A DNA stretch of 32,844 bases. It comes from Barthelona sp. PAP020 (taxonomy: Eukaryota; Metamonada: BaSk clade). Every line of letters starts with the position of its first letter. Positions within the stretch are counted from its first letter, which is position 1. The notes under the pieces are model-generated. The model made no database searches. It was not told the origin of the DNA and saw only the letters and a list, made by a program, of their open reading frames with translations. A program made the translations under genes and the position numbers. The DNA lies in the NCBI GenBank assembly GCA_040182905.1, contig JARQWU010000102.1:1-32844 (forward strand), written 5' to 3'. Below, piece by piece: positions 26,995 to 32,844 of this stretch.

Positions 26995-27332
26995 ATGGGA
27001 CTTCCAAAATCGGAAAAATTTTTATTGAAACTAGCTTTTTTTATTTCAGCGTGGTCTTTTTGTGTGTTCGGTCATGCTTCCAAGTATATTTTAGAAAAAG
27101 CCCCAAAATGGGTATTCTTTGTCAAAGCTGTATTTTTTTAAAAATTTAATATGTTTTTCTAATGTTTTAGTGTCCTCTTTGGTTGGTTGTATCTTTTGGT
27201 TTTTATTCTTGTGCAAAAATCGGTTTTCATCTTATTAAATATCGTAGATGTCCTGAAGAGAGAGATTTATTACAAGAAGATATTGAAGAGGCAAAGAAAT
27301 TCTATGCTGATAAGGGTGTTGTTCTCAATTAA
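26995..27332 (+). CDS. DPM3: DPM3, dolichol-phosphate mannosyltransferase subunit 3 (two exons)
   Basis: Spliced as 26995-27111 and 27171-27332, giving 92 aa, the same length as human DPM3. The N-terminal half holds two hydrophobic helices (about residues 10-28 and 40-58). The C-terminal half (LVVSFGFYSCAKIGFHLIK, then CPEERDLLQEDIEEAKKFYA) matches DPM3, including the conserved Cys and the EAKxxxxxKG pattern. DPM3 anchors and stabilises the catalytic subunit DPM1 in the ER membrane for synthesis of dolichol-phosphate mannose, the donor for N-glycans, GPI anchors and O-mannosylation. Without the splice the frame hits a stop after 48 codons, so it is easily missed. Confidence 0.88.
27112..27170 (+). 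other. Intron in DPM3
   Basis: 59 bp, phase 0, GTATTC...CTAATGTTTTAG. Removal joins KAPKW to CPLWLV in the conserved second helix. Confidence 0.88.
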
Positions 27333-27438
27333 ATTGTATTAACTTATAAAACAATATTTTATTATTTCATTTTTTAATTACTTGCAATAAAGTGATGAGC
27401 CATCAGAAAGAGCTGTGCAAACAGGAAAAAAAAATTTT

Positions 27439-27448
27439 TCACTTCATT
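27439..27448 (+). promoter_or_regulatory. TCACTTCATT element upstream of the DPY-30-motif gene
   Basis: Lies 26 bp before the ATG; one base different from the DPM3 and HAD elements. Confidence 0.35.
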
Positions 27449-27464
27449 TTATTTAAATTTTCTC

Positions 27465-28350
27465 ATGGATAGAAACTATTTATCGAATAATGTTGACGAT
27501 GCTTTGGCATTAGGAATTGCAGAAACTGTTATGAGTCAACCTTTAGATCCTATTAAATATTTGGGAGAATGGTTGTTGGCTTATGATGAAAAACTTCAGA
27601 TGAGTCAAAAGGTAAATCATTTTTACATCAATTTGTTACTAACTTTTATAGCAACGTCAAGAAGAAAAAAATTATCAACAATCCCTTATTGATATTCAAA
27701 AGGACAAAGAAATTGATTTACAAAACCTTCAAAATGTCTTGATAACTGAAAAACAACAATTAGAACAAATGAAAATTGATGAAGAAAAAAGAAGAAAAGA
27801 AAAACAAGTTGAATTGCAAAAATATCATGAAAAGTTGGAAGAAGAAAGAATTATGAAAGATCCTTTGTTAAGAAATCGTCGTTTTTTGGTCAATATTCGC
27901 GAAGAACTTGGTAATTTACCTGCTTCATCATTATTAGATTTAAAGCGTAGCTCTGATGTTGAAACATCCGTTCATAAGGTGATTAAGGGAATATTCTATG
28001 TATTGGGGAAAAGACCATCTGAAATGGAAACTTGGAGTGAAATTAGAGGTCACATTGCTGGTTCTTTATTCAAAACTTTAAAAGCTTTTGACCCTGAAGA
28101 GAGATCTAAAAAACCATTGTATCGTCGTTCAAAAACCGTTCTTGATTCTTTCACTGAAGAAGAAATTGAGGAAATAAATGGAAATGCAATCATCAGTGTT
28201 TGTTACAGATTTTTCAAAGTGGCTGTTGAGTTGCATGAAGCCGTAATTGGTGAAAAAATAAAAGAAGCATTATCTGATGGTTTTGAAGCACAAGACGTTG
28301 ATGATGAAGAAGATTTTGATGATGATGAAGAAGAAACAGTGTTTGTATAA
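27465..28350 (+). CDS. DPY-30-motif coiled-coil protein (two exons)
   Basis: Spliced as 27465-27611 and 27652-28350, giving 281 aa. Residues 8-45 contain ALALGIAETVMSQPLDPIKY followed by LGEWLL, the DPY-30 dimerisation motif. Residues about 45-125 are a charged coiled coil (EEKRRKEKQVELQKYHEKL). The remainder is helical, ending in a strongly acidic tail (DDEEDFDDDEEET). DPY-30 proteins dock onto amphipathic helices in the Set1/MLL complex and in radial spokes (RSP2, DYDC). With the dynein light chain next door, an axonemal or dynein-linked role is plausible but not shown. Confidence 0.75.
27612..27651 (+). other. Intron in the DPY-30-motif gene
   Basis: 40 bp, phase 0, GTAAATC...TTACTAACTTTTATAG. 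Contains a perfect TACTAAC. Confidence 0.9.
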
Positions 28351-28384
28351 TAAAATATATTTCATTTTTATTTTTATTTTAAAT

Positions 28385-28838
28385 ATGTCTGAAATTCCAT
28401 CATATTCGTTTGTAACCAATCCAGACAGAAAGTATTAATCATTTAACAATTCCATTTCTAACCAATTTTTAGATTACCTCATGAAAATGTTAAACAAATA
28501 TTGAGGTCTACTTTCGAAGAATATTTGGGAAATAAAGAGTAAATAATCGATATATTAATAATTTTATGGCTAACTATTTTAGTTATCATCCTGAAGAAAG
28601 TTTAAATTGGAGCAAGATAATGGCTGACCATATTAGAGATCAATTGAAATTGATGAGTGTAGAAAGATATAAATATTGTGTTCAAGTTACAATTGGAGAA
28701 AATAGAGGTGAAGGTGTTGTTATGGGAACAAAATGTTTTTGGGATGAAAATTCTGATTCATATGTGTCTGAAAGTTTTACAAATCGAACTTTATTTTGTG
28801 TAGCTACTGTTTATGGTGTGTATATGTATCATAGGTAA
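28385..28838 (+). CDS. Tctex-type dynein light chain (DYNLT2/TCTEX1D-like), three exons
   Basis: Spliced as 28385-28431, 28473-28538 and 28583-28838, giving 122 aa. The C-terminal 75 residues match the Tctex-1 family (YKYCVQVTIGENRGEGVVMG, then CFWDENSDSYVS and LFCVATVYGVYMY), closest in style to the TCTEX1D2/DYNLT2 group of ciliary and retrograde-IFT dyneins. The N-terminal exon (MSEIPSYSFVTNPDRK) and exon 2 (LPHENVKQILRSTFEEYLG) give the usual first helices. The ATG at 28566 lies inside intron 2, and using it would truncate the protein. This light chain links dynein to intermediate chains or cargo. Confidence 0.88.
28432..28472 (+). other. Intron 1 of the Tctex-type gene
   Basis: 41 bp, GTATTA...TTTCTAACCAATTTTTAG, splits the codon between R and K (phase 2). 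Confidence 0.88.
28539..28582 (+). other. Intron 2 of the Tctex-type gene
   Basis: 44 bp, GTAAATAATC...GGCTAACTATTTTAG, phase 2 (the AspCodon is split GA/T). Includes an ATG that would misdirect gene prediction. Confidence 0.88.
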
Positions 28839-28922
28839 AGTGAATTTTCAATAATTTATTGTTATTTTTTTTTTTAATCAGTATTATATCGAAGTTTTTA
28901 GGAAATAATTTGAAAATTAAAG

Positions 28923-30506
28923 ATGAATGAATTACTTGAGGAGTTTAATGATACTCCTGAAAAAAATCATTTGATGTTTCGAGAATTTAGTAATTTTGAA
29001 TCATGTTTATCGATATCTAAGAATGGTAGATTAGGATATTTAATGGATAAAGAGATACGTTTATTTGATTGTTATCAAATGGATCGTAGTTACAATGAAT
29101 TTTTATTGGAAGAAACAGATGAAAATAATAATTCTGTAAAAATAAAATATGAAGGAACTAAATATCATCCATCGTATTGTATTGAATTATTACAAAGAAA
29201 AAAAAAAGAAAGGGTTCCAATTAAATTTGTTTGGTCCCCCCCTGTTAATGATTTTTATGAATATTTAATTGTACTATTTAATAATTACACAATAGAAGTG
29301 TATGAATTATCAAAAGAAGTAAGTAGGTTTGAATCTTATCAATATTCATTTGGTTTAAATGAGTTTTTATCTGATGAAATTTTTGATGTTACTATTATTG
29401 ATGATGATGCAAATGAGTGGAAAGATCGTAAGGAGAAGACATTGTTTACGACACTTTTTTGGAATAATGATAATGGCAACCATCATTTGTTTATCGGAAC
29501 TTTTTTTGGATATCTATATGAAGTTTCTATTGATTTTGACACCAAACAGGCACAATTTATTAATCTAATTAATTTTGATAGTCCTATAATGTGTATACAT
29601 GAGACAAATGATTTTGAGTTGTTTGTTAGCACTTATGAGGGCATATATATGTGTAATAAAGAACGAAAGATCATCAATTCTTGTGAATTTGATGGAAATA
29701 GATTTGTAAACCCCTTAAGAGTCAATAATTTGTGGTACTTTACAAGTTCCAATGAATTATATTATTTTGATGATGGTATTCATATCAAACATACATTCAC
29801 CCATGGAATTCGAGGAATCGAGTGTTATGATGATCGTGAACTGGTTATTGCACTTGAAAACGGGGAAATTCTCGCTGAAAACCTGAAATCAAGTGAGGTA
29901 GACCTTAAAGTCATCGTCGATAAAAAAGTTGAGTCTTTCATTCAAAACATTCAATTTTATAACGGTTGGTACTTCTATTCTTTGAGAACTGACAAGCGTT
30001 TGGAAAGAATTTCTGTATTTAGTTCATTACACTGGTTTCCAATCATTTTCGATTCTCTAACAACGGTTCAAAATATCACATTGTTTGAAATCAATAAAAA
30101 TAAACTTTTAGAAAAGAATGTCAATCTTACTTTGGAAAAAAAAGATTTTTTGATTTATAATCAATTGTTAGCCAAAGCAAAAGACCCAGTAATAAAGGAT
30201 TACAAAATAATAAGTGAATTATTTGAAACAATTGAGTTCCCTTTTGTAGTCAAAGATAAGTGCATTTTTTGTGATGAGGATATTATTTTGGTTAATGACA
30301 TTTGGACCTGTGAAAATAATCATCCAATAGATGTTTGCCATATTACAGGACAATTGATTACACTGGAAGATATTGAAAACGTTGTATATTGTCCTTGTTG
30401 TCATAGTACTTATTTATTACATAATATTAATAAAACAACAGGTAGATGTTGTATATGTGGGTGCCATTTAAGAAAATCTTTAAAAAATAAAAGTCTTTTG
30501 AGTTGA
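28923..30506 (+). CDS. TFIIIC 90-kDa-subunit-like protein (WD repeat region plus zinc finger)
   Basis: A 527-aa single-exon protein, ATG at 28923. Residues about 20-380 show a beta-propeller-like series of short beta stretches (for example FIGTFFGYLYEVSIDF and LFVSTYEGIYMC). The C-terminal 80 residues hold a compact cysteine-rich domain starting CIFC at residue 447, with CENNHPIDVCHITG, YCPCCHSTY and RCCICGCHL. The order C-x2-C...CxxxH...C...CxxC resembles the zinc module at the C-terminus of TFIIIC delta/90 (zf-TFIIIC), which follows a WD domain in the same way. TFIIIC recruits RNA polymerase III to tRNA genes. The propeller is weakly conserved, so another WD-zinc protein is possible. Confidence 0.6.
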   Translation: MNELLEEFNDTPEKNHLMFREFSNFESCLSISKNGRLGYLMDKEIRLFDCYQMDRSYNEFLLEETDENNNSVKIKYEGTKYHPSYCIELLQRKKKERVPIKFVWSPPVNDFYEYLIVLFNNYTIEVYELSKEVSRFESYQYSFGLNEFLSDEIFDVTIIDDDANEWKDRKEKTLFTTLFWNNDNGNHHLFIGTFFGYLYEVSIDFDTKQAQFINLINFDSPIMCIHETNDFELFVSTYEGIYMCNKERKIINSCEFDGNRFVNPLRVNNLWYFTSSNELYYFDDGIHIKHTFTHGIRGIECYDDRELVIALENGEILAENLKSSEVDLKVIVDKKVESFIQNIQFYNGWYFYSLRTDKRLERISVFSSLHWFPIIFDSLTTVQNITLFEINKNKLLEKNVNLTLEKKDFLIYNQLLAKAKDPVIKDYKIISELFETIEFPFVVKDKCIFCDEDIILVNDIWTCENNHPIDVCHITGQLITLEDIENVVYCPCCHSTYLLHNINKTTGRCCICGCHLRKSLKNKSLLS

Positions 30507-30682
30507 AAATTTTGCAGATAAAATAATTTCTTTTTTTTTTTTCAAATTATTAAATTTTTGGCAATTAAATAATAATATTTGTAAAATAATGGTTTATGAA
30601 GTGATTGTTTGGATATGAAATTCAAAAAATAATGAAAAAATAATATTTGGGCTCCAATTCATTAACTTTTTTTAATTGTATA

Positions 30683-31063
30683 ATGACCTCTTTAGCCGGT
30701 TTGGAAACAATTGTTGATCATAAGTTACAACAACTTGGTGAACTTCAACAGAATATTCAACAAATGGAACAACAAAATCGTGAATTGTTTGCAAGATTAT
30801 CCGAATCGGATGCTATATTAAATGAATTGAAACATTGTGATGAAGATACCAAATTTTACAAGTTGGAAGGTCCCGTATTAATTCCTCAAGAATTTCAAGA
30901 AGTTCAATCGACTGTTAATACAATGCATTCTATTTACCGTCGTGAAAGTGAGAAACTTTTGTCCAAACTAAAAGAAATCAATGTTGAAGTTGATCAAAAG
31001 AAAGTTGAATATAATGAAGCTGTTGGTCGTTTGAACAAAAAGCGTGATACAGTGAAACATTAG
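30683..31063 (+). CDS. PFDN6: Prefoldin subunit 6
   Basis: 126 aa starting at ATG 30683 (MTSLAGLE); the frame stays open upstream but without ATG. It has the beta-prefoldin layout: an N-terminal coiled-coil helix (QQNIQQMEQQNRELFARL), the two short beta-strands in the middle (FYKLEGPVLIPQEFQEV, the signature YKLxGPVL of subunit 6) and a C-terminal coiled-coil helix (SEKLLSKLKEINVEVDQKK). Prefoldin delivers unfolded actin and tubulin to the CCT chaperonin. Length and motifs are normal. Confidence 0.92.
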   Translation: MTSLAGLETIVDHKLQQLGELQQNIQQMEQQNRELFARLSESDAILNELKHCDEDTKFYKLEGPVLIPQEFQEVQSTVNTMHSIYRRESEKLLSKLKEINVEVDQKKVEYNEAVGRLNKKRDTVKH

Positions 31064-31275
31064 TTTAATGAAGGTTGTTATTTACCAAATTTTGTCCGGT
31101 ATGATATTGCAAAGAATATAAAATCAATCATGTTTTTTTTCTTTTCTTTTTCATTCTCAGACAATGTTTCATCCAAAAGATAATAACAAACATGTTTCCT
31201 GAATGTTTACACAAAAAATAAAAGAAAAATAAAGTTTAAATGACTTTATTCAACCGATTGCGTTCTAAAAAAAAA

Positions 31276-31812
31276 TTAGAAACCAAATTCAGCATTACGA
31301 CCAGTAAGGTCCTTGTAAATCAAAGAGAAAAGATGGGTGCGATCTTCAGCTGTTTCACGATGGGTTGCATCAAGTCTAATATATTCAGTTTGAACAGACT
31401 TACGATCACCAGAACGAAGGGTGTGACGAACATGTCTACCAACAATTTCTGAAGGGAAAACAACATCTTCAAGAATTAATTGATGAACAGCAGTAAGAGT
31501 ACGGCTATGAGGTCTTTTTTGACGCTTAATGTGACTTTTGTTGCTCTCTTGAGGAATAATAGTAGCCTTAGAAACAAAAACACAGGGGCAATTCATCTTC
31601 TTTTCCATATCAGCAGTGAGTCTGTCTTGGAAAACACGAAGACGTTTCATCAAAGGAACGGGAACGAAAATAACACAAACTTCAGAATCATCAACGAGAA
31701 TCTTCTTGGCACCAACAATCTTGAAATTGTTGAGGTGATGCTTAAGATCACTGTTGGTATTTTGAATATCAATAATATCTTGCTTGATTTGTTCTAACAC
31801 TGGTTCAGCCAT
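31276..31812 (-). CDS. RPS7: Ribosomal protein eS7
   Basis: 178 aa, no intron. Matches eS7 throughout: N-terminal helix (EQIKQDIIDIQNTNSDLK), the KKILVDD and VPVPLMKRLRVFQDRLT segments, KRPHSRTLTAVH and the C-terminal helix LFSLIYKDLTGR. Structural protein of the 40S subunit needed for rRNA processing. Codons are C-rich at third positions, as in the eIF4A fragment. It is divergent from eS25, 109 bp between starts. Confidence 0.94.
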   Translation of the reverse strand: MAEPVLEQIKQDIIDIQNTNSDLKHHLNNFKIVGAKKILVDDSEVCVIFVPVPLMKRLRVFQDRLTADMEKKMNCPCVFVSKATIIPQESNKSHIKRQKRPHSRTLTAVHQLILEDVVFPSEIVGRHVRHTLRSGDRKSVQTEYIRLDATHRETAEDRTHLFSLIYKDLTGRNAEFGF

Positions 31813-31840
31813 TTAAACAAGGTAGGAAAAAGCCTCTAAT

Positions 31841-31850
31841 AAAAAAGTGA
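31841..31850 (-). promoter_or_regulatory. TCACTTTTTT element upstream of eS7
   Basis: Minus-strand element 28 bp before the eS7 ATG, preceded by TTCC; matches the eS25 element in inverted orientation. Confidence 0.4.
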
Positions 31851-31893
31851 AGGAAAAATTGGTGGGTGAAAATTGAAAAATTCCAAATTTTTT

Positions 31894-31903
31894 TCACTTT
31901 TTG
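31894..31903 (+). promoter_or_regulatory. TCACTTTTTG element upstream of eS25
   Basis: Plus-strand element 28 bp before the eS25 start codon, preceded by a T-run. Confidence 0.4.
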
Positions 31904-31921
31904 TCCTCTACATTTTTATCA

Positions 31922-32277
31922 ATGGTATGATTTATTGATACAATTATTTATTTATATTTATTCTAGACTTCAATAACTAATATTAGGCTGTCAAAAAATC
32001 TTGGAACGTCAGATCTGAAACTGAAAAGAAAAATTACAAAGTTGCTTTCGATACTGAAGGTAAATTAACCTATGACATTTTCTTAAAGGATATGCAAAAG
32101 AAAAGAATGGTCACTCCTGCTTCTGTTGCTGAAACATACAAAGTTAACATGTCCGTTGCCCGTGCATGTCTTCGTCAATTGGCTAGAGATGGTATTTTAA
32201 AACCTATTGTTCGTGACCAAACTGGTCATGTTTACGCTCGTGTTGGTCAAGACGTCGAAGAGACTGATGAAAACTAA
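31922..32277 (+). CDS. RPS25: Ribosomal protein eS25 (two exons; exon 1 encodes only the start codon)
   Basis: Spliced as 31922-31924 and 31987-32277, giving 97 aa. The winged-helix part matches eS25 (KKRMVTPASVAETYKVNMSV, then RACLRQLARDGIL). Exon 1 is just ATG, followed directly by GTATGATT; exon 2 begins GCTGTCAAAAAA (AVKKSWNVRS). The usual long lysine-rich N-terminal extension of eS25 is reduced to a few residues. eS25 sits on the 40S head and is needed for some IRES-driven initiation. No in-frame stop exists between 31987 and the body of the gene, so the spliced N-terminus is well supported. Confidence 0.88.
31925..31986 (+). other. Intron immediately after the start codon of eS25
   Basis: 62 bp, phase 0, GTATGA...AATAACTAATATTAG. 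Confidence 0.85.
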
Positions 32278-32844
32278 AATTTTGGATTATTCCAGTTTTT
32301 ATAAACAAATGACATCCATTGGCTTTTATTTTTATTATCTTTTTGTATTTTTTTTTCTAAATGCTCTTTCTTTTCAGGTGAAACAAAGATTATATTGGCA
32401 TATTACAAATTCTAACTTTCCCTTTATTATTATCATCAATCAAGGTAAAATAAACAATGTTTTTTCTTAGTCCAAGAATACTGTTTGTTTAAGTGACTTA
32501 ACAAGAATAAGTTTATGTTATTACAAGATCATGTGCCGACTCCAATTGATTCTTTGTAAAATAAATACGAAGAGTTAAATTTTTAACACTTCATTTTCAC
32601 AAAATGCAAAAATACCCCTGCATGGAAAATTTTTCATGATTTTATTTCTGATTTTCAATGTTGAATTTCGTTCATTAATTTATTAGATATTTATGAGTTA
32701 TGAGTTGTTCAGTGAACAACGAAACGAGTTAGCTTAGGTTTGGGAAAAACTCACGTGGATTCAGATGCCCAAGTAACTTAAAAAATTGGACCTAAAGATG
32801 GTCAAGAAACAACAAAATAAAGGAAGTGATATTTGATGACCTCT
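32278..32844. other. Gene-poor 3' end of the window
   Basis: Holds the eS25 3' UTR and AT-rich DNA. A perfect 7-bp inverted repeat with a 3-nt loop, GTTGTTC/GAACAAC, is at 32704-32720. No coding gene or tRNA was recognised; the last 100 bases may belong to the next gene outside the window. Confidence 0.4.

Larger units (their letters stand above)
31813..31921. promoter_or_regulatory. 109-bp divergent promoter between eS7 and eS25
   Basis: The two start codons are separated by 109 bp. On each strand a TCACTTTTT element lies 28-31 bp upstream of the ATG (minus strand 31841-31850, plus strand 31894-31903), so the region is roughly mirror-symmetric. It presumably drives balanced transcription of two 40S proteins. 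Confidence 0.6.

Noticed and set aside
28566-28838. Reading the Tctex gene as a 90-aa protein from ATG 28566
   Set aside because: That ATG lies in an intron; the spliced three-exon model restores the N-terminal helices.
32704-32720. GTTGTTC-AGT-GAACAAC hairpin as a terminator
   Set aside because: Too short and far from any gene end to assign a role.
1-32844. tRNA, rRNA, CRISPR array or bacterial operon signals
   Set aside because: No clover-leaf with a convincing B box, no direct-repeat/spacer array and no Shine-Dalgarno pattern; the genes are eukaryotic and spliced.

Overview
The window is nuclear DNA from a compact, AT-rich unicellular eukaryote. The evidence is intact eIF4A, eS31, eS7, eS25, prefoldin 6, DPM3, SHQ1, dynamin and TFIIIC-type genes, short spliceosomal introns (40-62 bp, GTA donors, CTAAC/CTAAT about 6-11 nt before a TAG acceptor), and standard use of all three stop codons. 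The lineage is not resolved. A Tctex-type dynein light chain and DPY-30/RIIa-like proteins would suit a flagellate or amoeboflagellate protist, but that is a guess.

Layout. 1-6.0 kb: the 3' end of eIF4A, then a tight head-to-head pair of a POT1-like telomere protein (-) and SHQ1 (+), an eS31 gene carrying a shortened ubiquitin-like leader, a possible 49-aa small gene, and a coiled-coil protein. 6.0-8.3 kb: a class 3 lipase, then a less AT-rich stretch with no clear gene. 8.3-19 kb: an accessory-looking block with a 1308-aa ankyrin-repeat kinase (-), a 2.1-kb gene-free spacer, a divergently placed pseudokinase with an MLKL-like helical N-terminus (+), and a convergent 692-aa protein of unknown family (-). 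19-21.3 kb: a HAD phosphatase, a decayed ankyrin relic and a doubtful short ORF. 21.3-32.8 kb: a dense housekeeping and cytoskeleton block with a DRP1/Dnm1-type dynamin (2 exons), three unknown or weakly recognised proteins in one minus-strand run, DPM3 (2 exons), a DPY-30-motif protein (2 exons), a Tctex-type dynein light chain (3 exons), a TFIIIC-like WD/zinc protein, prefoldin 6, and the divergent pair eS7/eS25.

The most interesting part is the divergent kinase/pseudokinase pair. One partner is an apparently active kinase with 23 ankyrin repeats. The other has lost the lysine, HRD aspartate and DFG aspartate, and carries an N-terminal helical region resembling the MLKL four-helix-bundle region. 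This recalls the RIPK-MLKL logic of regulated cell lysis, but the function is inference from architecture only. Other notable points are the head-to-head POT1/SHQ1 pair, a FUBI-like leader fused to eS31 instead of eS30, a TCACTT(T/C)ATT-like element just upstream of several start codons, and a stereotyped branch point/acceptor block in all high-confidence introns.
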